Shown here: positions 7,880-15,677 of the stretch, piece by piece
How positions within the stretch are numbered: the first letter of the stretch is position 1
How the letters are laid out: each line of letters starts with the position of its first letter
NCBI RefSeq assembly: GCF_018006725.1
Contig: NZ_JAGMXV010000027.1
Location: 1-33,842 of the forward strand
Source of the DNA: Rhizorhabdus sp.
Lineage (GTDB): Bacteria; Pseudomonadota; Alphaproteobacteria; Sphingomonadales; Sphingomonadaceae
Reading direction: 5' to 3'
DNA: 33,842 nucleotides
The notes under the pieces: model-generated
Told to the model about the DNA's origin: nothing
The model's input: the letters and a program-made list of their open reading frames with translations, nothing else
The model's database searches: none
Program-made: the position numbers and the translations under genes

Positions 7880-8595
7880 CGCAGCCAGCTCGCCGCGACG
7901 ACGCAGAACAGCAACCAGCTCTCGGTCAACTCGATACCCGCGCCGTGGCTGTCACCGGAAATGCCGCCCAGCTTACGGCGCACAAAGACATGCCACGCGG
8001 CCATGGCAGGAGGTGCGATCAACAGAATCGGCGCGAAGATCGAGCACAGCCCGAGCAGACCCAGCCACATCAGGAGATGGCGAGCCTTCGTACCACTGCG
8101 CAGGCCGCTCGCCAGACCGCCGTGAAGCGACGGCAGGCTCAGCGTCCAGAAGATCGGGCCGATCCTTGCGGCGACAGGGACAAGCAGCAGGGTAAGCCAG
8201 TCCTCGCTGCCGATCGCAGCGTGCAGCAGAACCAGCTTCGCCGCGATCTGCGCGCCGATGGCGACGGCTCCAAAGCTGCCGATATGCGGATCGGCCATCA
8301 CCTTCGACAGCCGCTCGGGGTCGCCATGCGCTGCGCCGAGCCCGTCGACGACGTCCGCGAGGCCGTCGAGGTGGAGCGCTCCGGTCATCCCGGTCCAGGC
8401 CAGCAACGCGAACAGCGCGGCGATCCAAGGGTCATGGGGGGACAGCAGAAAGCCTACCGCCATGACCGGCAGGCCGACGACAAGACCGGCAGCAGGCAAC
8501 CACGGCATGAGACAGTCGAAGTCCGCAGCGCGCGCCATCCGCTTTGGCAGCGGCAGGCGCGTCATGAACAGGAGGGCAGCGAGGAGACCCTTCAT
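7876..8595 (-). CDS. cobS: Adenosylcobinamide-GDP ribazoletransferase (cobalamin synthase)
   Basis: CobS joins adenosylcobinamide-GDP to alpha-ribazole (or its phosphate), the last assembly step, in the inner membrane. The 239-residue protein starts LLAALLFMTRLPLP, a classic CobS N-terminus. It has the acidic HLDGLADVVDGLGAAHGDPER motif (about 76-96), expected to bind the metal and the nucleotide substrate. Several hydrophobic helices follow, and the conserved GDSHGAGIELTE is near the C-terminus. Both ends overlap their neighbours by ATGA. The next gene upstream encodes the phosphatase that would supply alpha-ribazole, so consecutive enzymes of one branch are adjacent. Confidence 0.95.
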   Translation of the reverse strand: MKGLLAALLFMTRLPLPKRMARAADFDCLMPWLPAAGLVVGLPVMAVGFLLSPHDPWIAALFALLAWTGMTGALHLDGLADVVDGLGAAHGDPERLSKVMADPHIGSFGAVAIGAQIAAKLVLLHAAIGSEDWLTLLLVPVAARIGPIFWTLSLPSLHGGLASGLRSGTKARHLLMWLGLLGLCSIFAPILLIAPPAMAAWHVFVRRKLGGISGDSHGAGIELTESWLLFCVVAASWLR

Positions 8596-9161
8596 GCGCG
8601 CAACCCTACGATTTGCGCCGCGCCGCCATCGCCCGGCCAGATCTCCAGACTGATCAGCGCGGCATTGCCCAATCGGAAGGCCCAGACCTGGCGCATGTCG
8701 AAACCGCAGAGATGTGCGAGGGCAGCGCGGATCGACCCGCCATGGGCGACGACGAGCGTCGACCGCCGCTCCATGTCTGAAAGTGCATCACTGACGCGGC
8801 GGACCAGATCGGACCATCTTTCGCCTTCTTCGGGCGGATGCTTATCCGGGTCGGTCCAGAAGCGCGAAAGCGCTTGGGGATCGAGATCGCGCGGATCCAA
8901 GCCATCCCAGTGTCCGAAGTCGAGTTCGCGCCAGGCCCGATCGATCCGCAGTTCGACGCGATGTGCGCGAGCGATACGCTGCGCGGCCACCGTGCAGCGC
9001 TGCAGGTCGGAGCTTACCACGAGGTCGAAGTTCAGGTCCGACGCCTGATCAATACAGGCGTCTATCCCCGCCGCCGTCGGCGCTACATCGGTGCGCCCGT
9101 TGAAACGCCCGCCATCAGCGGTTGCTCCGTGGCGCATCAGATGCAGCGCAAAGGGTCTCAT
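8592..9161 (-). CDS. Histidine phosphatase, probable alpha-ribazole phosphatase
   Basis: This 189-residue protein is a member of the phosphoglycerate-mutase-like histidine phosphatase family. The phospho-accepting His lies in LHLMRHGATADG (about 7-18). NGRTDVAPTAAG follows, then a Glu-containing REL(D)FGHWDG segment. The second catalytic His is in VVAHGGSIRAALAH. Between cobT and cobS, the expected role is removal of phosphate from alpha-ribazole 5'-phosphate (the enzyme called CobC in Salmonella; I leave the symbol empty because cobC is used for the decarboxylase here). The ATG at 9161 overlaps the cobT stop by ATGA. The longer in-frame extension to 9359 is only read-through within cobT. The substrate is assigned from context; fold and catalysis come from motifs. 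Confidence 0.88.
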   Translation of the reverse strand: MRPFALHLMRHGATADGGRFNGRTDVAPTAAGIDACIDQASDLNFDLVVSSDLQRCTVAAQRIARAHRVELRIDRAWRELDFGHWDGLDPRDLDPQALSRFWTDPDKHPPEEGERWSDLVRRVSDALSDMERRSTLVVAHGGSIRAALAHLCGFDMRQVWAFRLGNAALISLEIWPGDGGAAQIVGLRA

Positions 9162-10171
9162 GCGCGGTTCGCCACCCCGGCTTCCGCGAAGCTCGCCATA
9201 CCGGCATGAGCTTCCAGAGCCGCCCGGACGAGCATCGCCGCAAGCGCCGCGCCACTGCCTTCGCCGAGACGCATGTCGAGGTTGAGCAATGGGCGCAAAC
9301 CGAGCCGGTCGAGCAATCGGATATGGCCGGGCTCGGCCGACTGATGCCCGGCTAGGCAATGGGCGGTGATCGCCGGATTGGCCGCTGCAAGCGGGGCAAT
9401 CGCGGCACAGCAGATATAGCCGTCGAGGAGGATGGGGACCCGCAATTGCCGCGCGCGCAATACGGCGCCAGCAATCGCCACGATCTCGCGCCCGCCGAGG
9501 CGACGCAGCGTCTCGAAGGCCGTGGACGGAGCGTCACGATGCCGCGCCAGCCCAGCCTCGACCGCCGCGATCTTGCGCGCCATCCCGACATCGTCGACGC
9601 CGGTACCCGGTCCGGTCCACAGCATGGCGGAGCCCCCGAAACTGCGCGCTGCGAGTGCGGCTGCGGCCGTCGAATTGCCGATGCCCATCTCGCCGAGCGC
9701 GATCAGATCGAGATCCTCGGAAACCGTCCGCGCGCCAATCGACAAGGCCTCGAGACAATCGTCGACCGACAGAGCCGCGCCCTCGGTGAAGTCGGCCGTC
9801 GGCCGATCGAGATCAATCGCCACGACCTCCAGTGCGAGCCCTGCGGCGCCTGCAAGCGCATTGATCGCCGCCCCGCCCGCCTGGAAATTCGCAACCATCT
9901 GCGCGGTGACGGCGACCGGGAAGGCGCTGACTCCGCGTGCGGCGACGCCGTGATTGCCCGCGAAGACGACGACCTTTCCTTTGTCGCACGTCGGGATCGG
10001 CCTTCCCTGCCAACCCGCCATGAACAGCGCCAGTTCCTCCAGTCGACCGAGCGATCCCCTCGGCTTGGTCAGACTGTCCTGCCGCTCGCGCGCAGCCACT
10101 ATCGCCGCGGCATCGGCCTCACCGATATCGCGCAGGGCCTTTTCGACCGCATCGACCGACGCATAGATCAT
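9158..10171 (-). CDS. cobT: Nicotinate-nucleotide--dimethylbenzimidazole phosphoribosyltransferase
   Basis: CobT transfers phosphoribose from nicotinate mononucleotide to 5,6-dimethylbenzimidazole, giving alpha-ribazole phosphate. Family signatures in this 337-residue protein are LTKPRGSLGRLEELA near the N-terminus, VVFAGNHGVAARGVSAFP, ALGEMGIGNSTAAAAL with a conserved Glu, and LDMRLGEGSGAALA, whose Glu is probably the catalytic base. The end AEAGV is also typical. The chosen ATG at 10171 overlaps the DUF1636 stop by ATGA, and an in-frame extension to 10234 lacks support. The base substrate would come from BluB, encoded at 15664-16302 under the second riboswitch. Confidence 0.95.
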   Translation of the reverse strand: MIYASVDAVEKALRDIGEADAAAIVAARERQDSLTKPRGSLGRLEELALFMAGWQGRPIPTCDKGKVVVFAGNHGVAARGVSAFPVAVTAQMVANFQAGGAAINALAGAAGLALEVVAIDLDRPTADFTEGAALSVDDCLEALSIGARTVSEDLDLIALGEMGIGNSTAAAALAARSFGGSAMLWTGPGTGVDDVGMARKIAAVEAGLARHRDAPSTAFETLRRLGGREIVAIAGAVLRARQLRVPILLDGYICCAAIAPLAAANPAITAHCLAGHQSAEPGHIRLLDRLGLRPLLNLDMRLGEGSGAALAAMLVRAALEAHAGMASFAEAGVANRA

Positions 10172-10578
10172 GGCAGGATATGGCCTTCGGGCGGCGAGCG
10201 GGTCAGGAAATGGCCCTTCACGCCCTGCGGCCATTCCGCGTAGCGCACGCTGCCGATATCGCTTTCGGCGTAGAGCAGCGCGTAATCGAGGATCGCCCGC
10301 GCCGCCGGCTCATCGGGGTTGAAGCGTCCCAGAACATAGCTGAACTTGCCGGCCGCGCGGAGATGGACAGCCACCGGTTCTCCACAGGCGAAGAGGCAGG
10401 GCATCGCCTGAATATCGATCCCGTGATAGCCGGGATCACCGTCGCGCACGGACTTCAACACTTGCCCAAACAGAGCGCCGCCGCCCCTGCCGTCACCATC
10501 GCCGCGCTGCTCGGGCGACAAGCGGCAGGTGCTGCACACGACGATCGACAGGCCAGACCCGACCGGTTCAAAGGGCAT
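10168..10578 (-). CDS. DUF1636 family cysteine-rich protein in the cob operon
   Basis: This 136-residue protein has a CSTCR motif near the start and a second Cys pair in AMPCLFACGEPVAVHLRA, followed by FSYVLGRFNPDE and ILDYALLYAES. The four Cys (C-x2-C and C-x3-C) could hold a metal or an iron-sulfur cluster in a thioredoxin-like ferredoxin fold. That is the usual description of DUF1636, but no reaction is established to my knowledge. The context is strong: it lies directly between btuB and cobT, behind a cobalamin riboswitch, and its stop overlaps the cobT start. AAGGGGAG before the ATG is a good ribosome site. It may handle cobalt, act as a redox partner for corrinoid reduction before adenosylation, or act as a chaperone. 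These roles are inferences. Confidence 0.85.
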   Translation of the reverse strand: MPFEPVGSGLSIVVCSTCRLSPEQRGDGDGRGGGALFGQVLKSVRDGDPGYHGIDIQAMPCLFACGEPVAVHLRAAGKFSYVLGRFNPDEPAARAILDYALLYAESDIGSVRYAEWPQGVKGHFLTRSPPEGHILP

Positions 10579-10617
10579 GCCGGACTCCCCTTGGAGCGCC
10601 GGGCAGCGGAACGCGGC

Positions 10618-10634
10618 CGCATCCCCGGGATGCG
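10618..10634. other. Intercistronic hairpin between btuB and DUF1636
   Basis: CGCATCC-CCG-GGATGCG forms a 7-base stem in the 108-base gap between the btuB stop and the DUF1636 start. No T run follows on either strand, so it is more likely an RNA-stability or processing element that lets btuB and the cob genes be expressed at different levels than a terminator. Confidence 0.35.
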
Positions 10635-10686
10635 ACCGCCTTCCTTCCCCCGCCGCAGCGAGACCAGCGATGCGGGGGGACGCGCA

Positions 10687-12639
10687 TCAGAAGCGGCCCC
10701 GCACGCCGGCATAGACGCTCCGGCCGAGCGACCCATAGCGATAGGCGGTCATATAGCCCTCATCGAACAGGTTCTCGACGCGGGCGAACAGGCGAACCTG
10801 ATCCGACAGCGCATATTCCGCGCGGAGATCGACCAGCGTGTAATCGTCCAGCCACTGGCTGTTCGATGCGTTGTCGAAGCTATGTCCCGACCAGCGCAGC
10901 GCGACACCGGTGCTCAGCCCCATCGGCCAGTCATAGCTTATCGACCCGTTCGCCTGCTGGCGCGGACGCCGGGGCAGCCACTTGCCGAAACTGGTACTGC
11001 CGGGCGACCTGTCCTCGGCCATCGTCCAGGTGTAATTGGCATCGATCGTCAGGCCGGTCACCGGGCTCACGCTGGCTTGCGCCTCGATGCCCTGCGCTTT
11101 TGCGCGCGACACGTTCTGATAATAGCCGAAGCGGCGGATCGTCGTACCGGGCTGGAAGCAGAGCGGCGTGGTCGAACTGCTCGAACAGCCGATATAGACG
11201 ATCAGGTCGCGACTCGTGCGCTCGAACCAGACGGCCCCGACCTGAACCTTGTCTCCGAACAGCCGCTGTTCGGCACCGGCTTCCCAGCCCCGCGCGCGTT
11301 CCGGTGCGAGCGCATCATTCCCATATTCCGAATAGAGCTGGTAGAGGGTCGGCGCCTTGAAGCCTTCGCCATAGCTCGCGCGAATTCGGGTTCCCGTGGG
11401 CAGGTTCACCACACCACCCGCCGAGAACAGGGTCTTGGCCCCATAGCGCTGGTGGTCGTCGCGACGCACCCCGCCGTTGAGCGTGAGGCCGGTGATGGGC
11501 TGCAGGCTGATCTGCCCATAAATGCCCGTGATCTCGCTCTTTCCGCGCACCGGCGCCGGGATCGGTGTCGACAGTGCAGCGGGTGGCGACACGCTGCGGA
11601 AGCGCGACCGCTCATTCTCGACGCCGAACAGCAGGAGGTCCCGTTCGCTGATCGCGAAGCTGCCCTGATATTCGAGGCGCTGGTTGCGACCGGCCGCGTC
11701 GAAGGTCTTGGCCCGCTGGTTGCGCGGGTCGTAATTGTCCCGGTTGGTGTCGGTATAGCCATAAGCGAAGCGATTGCGCAGGCGCTTGTCGAACAGGTCG
11801 ATGTTCAGGCCGGCATAGCCGACGAACTCGCGGCTTCTCCCATAAGCGGGATTGTCCGCGCCGACCGCGTCGAAATCATTCTGGCCGCGCGCATAATAGC
11901 CGCGAACGTCAGCACGGACATTCTCGCTGATCTCCAGTTCCGCGCGGCCCGACAGGTTGCGATTGGTGTAGCCGTCGCGCTCACGCCCGCCGAAGGATGA
12001 GGCGAACGCCGAAATGCCGTCGGTCGTGAAGGCCTGCCCACCGATCCGCCAGGTCAGCGCTCCCTGTCGCCCGCCCAGCGCCGCCCGGGCGCTGGCCGTC
12101 TGGCGCGATCCCGCCTCGATGTCGAAGCTACCTTCCAGCGGTGCCTTGGGCAGCGGGGTCACGATGTTGACGACACCGCCGATCGCCTGGCTGCCCCACA
12201 GCGTCGACTGCGGGCCACGGAGCACCTCGATCCGCGAGACGTCGCCGACCAGCAGGTTGGAGAAGTTGTAGCCGCCGCCCGTCGACGAGGGGTCGTTGAG
12301 TTTGACGCCGTCGATCACGACCACAGTCTGGTCGCTCTCGGCGCCGCGGATGCGCAGCGAAGTCGACGTGCCATAGCCGCCATTGCGGGCCATGCTGATA
12401 CCGGGCGTGCGCAACAGCAATTCGGTGACGCCGATATCCTGGCTGCGATCGATCGCAGCCTTGTCGAGCAAGGTGATCGAGTCCGGCACGCGATCCAGAT
12501 TCAGCGGCAGGCGGGTCGCCGTCACCAGGATCGTTTCCACATCGGCGGCGGCATCGGGCGGCGGAGCCTCCTGGCCGTCGTCGGCGAAAGCCGCAGCGGA
12601 AGAGAGGAGAAGGCAGAATAACGAAATATGTTTCAACAC
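10687..12639 (-). CDS. btuB: TonB-dependent vitamin B12 outer-membrane receptor
   Basis: The protein of about 650 residues is a 22-strand-barrel TonB-dependent receptor. A signal peptide (hydrophobic core ISLFCLLLSSAAAFA) is followed by the TonB box ETILVTATR. The plug domain follows with TPGISMARNGGYG, SLRIRGAESDQTVVVIDGV and VSRIEVLRGPQSTLWGSQAI. The barrel ends ARVENLFDEGY...GVRGRF with the terminal Phe. The cobalamin riboswitch upstream and the cob genes downstream support BtuB rather than a siderophore receptor. The start is uncertain. The GTG at 12639 has GGGGTG seven bases before it and gives a compact signal peptide. The TTG at 12636 and ATG at 12654 are alternatives, and the ATG has no visible ribosome site. 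Confidence 0.92.
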   Translation of the reverse strand: MLKHISLFCLLLSSAAAFADDGQEAPPPDAAADVETILVTATRLPLNLDRVPDSITLLDKAAIDRSQDIGVTELLLRTPGISMARNGGYGTSTSLRIRGAESDQTVVVIDGVKLNDPSSTGGGYNFSNLLVGDVSRIEVLRGPQSTLWGSQAIGGVVNIVTPLPKAPLEGSFDIEAGSRQTASARAALGGRQGALTWRIGGQAFTTDGISAFASSFGGRERDGYTNRNLSGRAELEISENVRADVRGYYARGQNDFDAVGADNPAYGRSREFVGYAGLNIDLFDKRLRNRFAYGYTDTNRDNYDPRNQRAKTFDAAGRNQRLEYQGSFAISERDLLLFGVENERSRFRSVSPPAALSTPIPAPVRGKSEITGIYGQISLQPITGLTLNGGVRRDDHQRYGAKTLFSAGGVVNLPTGTRIRASYGEGFKAPTLYQLYSEYGNDALAPERARGWEAGAEQRLFGDKVQVGAVWFERTSRDLIVYIGCSSSSTTPLCFQPGTTIRRFGYYQNVSRAKAQGIEAQASVSPVTGLTIDANYTWTMAEDRSPGSTSFGKWLPRRPRQQANGSISYDWPMGLSTGVALRWSGHSFDNASNSQWLDDYTLVDLRAEYALSDQVRLFARVENLFDEGYMTAYRYGSLGRSVYAGVRGRF

Positions 12640-12641
12640 GA

Positions 12642-12654
12642 ATGGGCACCCCAT
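12642..12654 (-). promoter_or_regulatory. Small hairpin over the btuB initiation region
   Basis: The minus strand reads ATGGG-GTG-CCCAT, a perfect 5-base stem. It contains the ATG at 12654 and the GGGG that would act as ribosome site for the GTG at 12639. It could be the end of the riboswitch expression platform, controlling translation. The stem is short and no folding was computed. Confidence 0.3.
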
Positions 12655-12791
12655 GACGAAGGAGCCGCACCCGCAGGGGGACAACCGGGCCGAAAAGGCA
12701 CGACATATCCCCGCGCAAAGCACGGTCCAGACATGTCGTCTCTCGGGTTTACCCCCGTCCGCCCGGCACACCCTGTCCGCGCGAAGGACGA

Positions 12792-12967
12792 CCGCGACGG
12801 GCAGGTCTCCTGGCTTGCGGGTCAACGCCCTGTTCGTGCCGCCTTCTCAGGATCGCGAAGATCCCAATGGCATGTGGCCCGATGGCTCGCCGCTCACAGT
12901 TGCAGGGGCAGCCGGGGTCTCGAACCCCGTTCCCTTTTCATCCCCGTCCCCGGGGAACCTGTCGCGG
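12792..12967 (-). promoter_or_regulatory. Cobalamin riboswitch controlling btuB and the cob operon
   Basis: The minus strand carries the conserved parts of the adenosylcobalamin riboswitch in order. These are AAAAGGGAA (around 12930-12941), GCTGCCCCTGCAACTGTGA (around 12894-12914), a CCA...GGG-type arm with GAAGGC, and the B12 box GCCAGGAGACCTGC (12801-12815). The closing P1 stem is visible as CCGCGAC (12961-12967) pairing with GTCGCGG (12792-12798). When cobalamin is plentiful this class lowers expression of the downstream genes, here btuB and probably the whole cob array. About 140 bases separate it from the btuB start. I see no clear terminator there, so control of translation is more likely. 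It begins soon after the btuD stop. Confidence 0.93.
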
Positions 12968-13006
12968 CCGGGTCGTTACCGCAGTGCATCGGCGGGCGTC
13001 AATCGT

Positions 13007-13780
13007 CTATCCGCGCCCCAGGGCAATCACGGATGACACCCCATCGACATGATCAAGATAGGCTTTTATTCCATAGACTTCTGACAGGTTTCTCGACGTC
13101 ATGACAGCTTCCGGCGTGCCGTCGGCGACGATATGCCCCCTGTTCATGAGCAATATCCTGCCGCAATGGCGCGCGGCCATGGTCAGGTCGTGAAGCACGA
13201 CGACGACCAGCGCGCCCTGTTTCGCTTCCCGATCGAGCAGGGCCATCATGTCGATCTGATGACCGGGATCCAGCGCGGCCAGCGGCTCGTCCGCCAGCAG
13301 TCCGCCCGCGCCCACGGCGAGCGCCCGCGCCATCATCACCCGCGCGCGTTCGCCCCCCGACAATTCGGTCACGGTGCGCTGGGCGAGATGCTCGATCTCG
13401 GTCCGTTGCATCGCCTCGACAACGGCGGAGCGATCCGCGTCGCTCATCCGCGAGAGCGGCCCCATATGGGGCAAACGGCCTAGGGCCACGAGGCGTTCGA
13501 CGCTGAGCGGCCAGTGCAGATTCTGGCCCTGCGGCAGATAAGCAAGACGCTTCGCCCGCTCGGACGGCGCAATATCCGCGATCGCACGGCCGTCGATCCG
13601 CACCTCGCCCGACGCCGCAGGAAGCAGGCCCAGCATGCCGCGCACGAGAGTCGACTTGCCCGCGCCGTTAGGCCCGATGATCCCGATCAGCGATCCACCC
13701 TGGAGGTCGGCACTGACGCCGTCGACGACCGCGCGATCCCCCAGCCTGAGTACCAGATCGCGAACAGAGACGGTCACCAT
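13007..13780 (-). CDS. btuD: ABC transporter ATP-binding protein, cobalamin/iron-siderophore type
   Basis: This 257-residue ATPase would power corrinoid import through the BtuC permease. The Walker A is GPNGAGKST (36-44), the Q-loop lies in YLPQGQ (near 85), the signature is LSGGERARVMMARAL (141-155), the Walker B is LLADEP (162-167) and the switch His is in VVLHDLT. The set is complete. The start ATG at 13780 overlaps the end of btuC by 7 bases, so the two are coupled. The family also includes FecE and haem ATPases; the cobalamin role is taken from the adjacent riboswitch and cob genes. The stop is about 40 bases before the riboswitch on the same strand, so btuCD transcripts could read into the btuB leader. 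Confidence 0.9.
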   Translation of the reverse strand: MVTVSVRDLVLRLGDRAVVDGVSADLQGGSLIGIIGPNGAGKSTLVRGMLGLLPAASGEVRIDGRAIADIAPSERAKRLAYLPQGQNLHWPLSVERLVALGRLPHMGPLSRMSDADRSAVVEAMQRTEIEHLAQRTVTELSGGERARVMMARALAVGAGGLLADEPLAALDPGHQIDMMALLDREAKQGALVVVVLHDLTMAARHCGRILLMNRGHIVADGTPEAVMTSRNLSEVYGIKAYLDHVDGVSSVIALGRG

Positions 13781-14781
13781 GCGCGGCGCTCCCGGAGAAG
13801 ATGGACGATGAAGACCGGCACGCCCAGAAAGGCCGTAACGACCCCCAGCTTCAGTTCGTTGGACGTGGGTAGCAGGCGGACCAATATGTCGGCGAGGGTC
13901 AAAAGCGCGGCCCCTGCCATCATCGACGGCACCAGCGTCGCCGATGGACTCCGGTCGGTGAAGGGGCGGACGAGATGCGGCACGATCAGCCCGACGAAAC
14001 CGATCGCCCCCGACACCGCGACCGCACCGCCGACACCGATAGCGACGCCCAGCAACAAGCGACGCCGGCTCCGCCCGAGGTCGAAGCCGAGCGAGCGGGC
14101 GCCATCCTCCCCCAGTGCCAGCGCATCGAGCACCCGACCGTCGCGTAACAGAAGAAATGCACCGAGTGCGACGCAGGGCAGCGCGATCCAGACATGCTCG
14201 ATCGAGCGATTCTCGACCGATCCGAGCAGCCAGGTCATGATCTCCATCGCGGCAAAGGGATTGGGCGACAGATTGAGCGCCAGGCTGATGCCCGCGCTCG
14301 CCAGCGTCGCGATCGCGATGCCGGCCAGAATCAGAGTGAGCGGGCTTTCGCCGCGTCCCGCGAGATAGACGAGCAGCGCCAACGCGATCAGCGCCGCCCC
14401 GATCGCCATCAGCGGCAGCAGGAGGACGTTCCATTCGGACAAACCATAATAGATCGCAGCCACCGCACCGAGTGCCGCCGCGTTCGATGCTCCGAGCACC
14501 GACGGTTCGGCCAGCGGGTTGCGCAGATAGCCCTGCAGAACCGCCCCGGCGAGGCCCAGCATAGCCCCGACTGCGAGGCCGACCACCGTCCTCGGCAGCC
14601 GAAGATCGATCAGGATGATGCGCGCCACGGCATCGCTCTTGCCGACCAGCACCGCCGCCATACGCGCCAGGCCGATCGGGACGGCGCCGAGCGCGATCGA
14701 ACCGACAGCCGCCGCCAGGAGCAGCAGCAGGAGCAGCGGCATCAGTGCGGGATGATGGCGGCGTCTGGTCCCGCTCACCAT
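13774..14781 (-). CDS. btuC: FecCD/BtuC-family ABC transporter permease
   Basis: This 335-residue inner-membrane permease of the FecCD family has about ten helices. Family hallmarks are LRLPRTVVGLAVGAMLGLAGAVLQGYLRNPLAEPSVLG near residues 60-98 (the RLPR and NPLA-P-LG motifs), and SGAIGFVGLIVPHLVR before residue 280, the cytoplasmic coupling segment that contacts the ATPase. The end LGVVTAFLGVPVFIVHLLR is also typical. The ATG at 14781 has AGGAG eight bases upstream. It is divergent from the binding-protein gene, with only about 47 bases between the two starts, so their promoters must be compact or overlap. There is no riboswitch in front of btuCD. Confidence 0.92.
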   Translation of the reverse strand: MVSGTRRRHHPALMPLLLLLLLAAAVGSIALGAVPIGLARMAAVLVGKSDAVARIILIDLRLPRTVVGLAVGAMLGLAGAVLQGYLRNPLAEPSVLGASNAAALGAVAAIYYGLSEWNVLLLPLMAIGAALIALALLVYLAGRGESPLTLILAGIAIATLASAGISLALNLSPNPFAAMEIMTWLLGSVENRSIEHVWIALPCVALGAFLLLRDGRVLDALALGEDGARSLGFDLGRSRRRLLLGVAIGVGGAVAVSGAIGFVGLIVPHLVRPFTDRSPSATLVPSMMAGAALLTLADILVRLLPTSNELKLGVVTAFLGVPVFIVHLLRERRAW

Positions 14782-14828
14782 GGGAGTGCTCCTGTCTCTG
14801 GCCGCTTGCCTGCCGCAAAACTCTCTCT

Positions 14829-15677
14829 ATGAGCGCCGGCACCATGCACCTGCGCCCTGCCCTTTTCGCCGGTCTTGCGACCCTGGCCTTCGCCGCGCCC
14901 CCCGCCACCATGGCCGATGCACGCCCCGCGAACGCACCAAAACGGATCGTTTCGCTGAACCTGTGCGCCGACCAGCTGGTCATGGCGCTGGCCGATCGCG
15001 ACCAGATCGCGGGGCTCACGCGCAATGCCACCGACGCCGAAATGTCGGCGATGGCGAGCAAGGCGGTCGGGCTGCCCCTCGCCGACAATTCGGCCGAGCG
15101 GATATTGGCGATCAATCCCGATCTGGTCGTGGGCATGCCCGCCCGCCGCAGCGCCGCGCTGCGCATGCTGCGCTCGCAGAAGTACAGGCTGCTCGATCTG
15201 GAAACCGCCGACGATCTCGCCGGCATCTACACGTCGATCCGCGCGACCGCCGAAGCGGTCGGACACCCCCAACGGGGCGAGGCACTGATCGCCGACATGG
15301 AGCGCGGGCTGGCCGGCATCCGGTCCGCAGGCCGTGGCCGCGTCGCCGCTTATTATCAGCGGCGCGGGTTCATGACGGGCACCGGTACGCTGATCGACGA
15401 CATCATGCGGCGCGTGGGTCTGGTCAATCTGGCGGGCCGGCTCGGCAAGCCCGCCCTTGCCCAATTGAGTGTCGAGGAGATGGTGGCAGCCCGGCCCGAC
15501 TTCCTGATCGTCGAAAGCGCGACCGACCGGATCACCGACCAGGGGACCGAAATGCTGCACCACCCGGCGCTGCGCGACATTCCCCGCATCAGCATTCCGC
15601 AGGCCTGGACGGTGTGCGGCACACCCGATTATGTCCGCGCGACGCGGGCGATTGCGGCGGCGATCACAGCACACTGA
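14829..15677 (+). CDS. btuF: Periplasmic corrinoid-binding protein of the BtuF/FecB type
   Basis: This protein of about 282 residues is an ABC-transporter substrate-binding protein with the helical-backbone fold. A signal peptide (core LRPALFAGLATLAFAAPPA) is followed by PKRIVSLNLCADQLVMALADRD, the typical first segment, then ERILAINPDLVVG and a second lobe with LIDDIMRRVGLVNLA and LSVEEMVAARPDFLIVES. It would deliver cobalamin to BtuCD, which is encoded divergently. Ligand choice comes from context, as siderophore-binding relatives look alike. No good ribosome site is seen. I use the ATG at 14829; ATG 14844 is equally possible and keeps the signal peptide. Its 3' end overlaps the convergent bluB gene by 14 bases. 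Confidence 0.85.
   Translation: MSAGTMHLRPALFAGLATLAFAAPPATMADARPANAPKRIVSLNLCADQLVMALADRDQIAGLTRNATDAEMSAMASKAVGLPLADNSAERILAINPDLVVGMPARRSAALRMLRSQKYRLLDLETADDLAGIYTSIRATAEAVGHPQRGEALIADMERGLAGIRSAGRGRVAAYYQRRGFMTGTGTLIDDIMRRVGLVNLAGRLGKPALAQLSVEEMVAARPDFLIVESATDRITDQGTEMLHHPALRDIPRISIPQAWTVCGTPDYVRATRAIAAAITAH

Noticed and set aside
10180-12000. A 606-residue plus-strand ORF
   Set aside because: It is antisense to btuB and DUF1636, both strongly supported by motifs and context.
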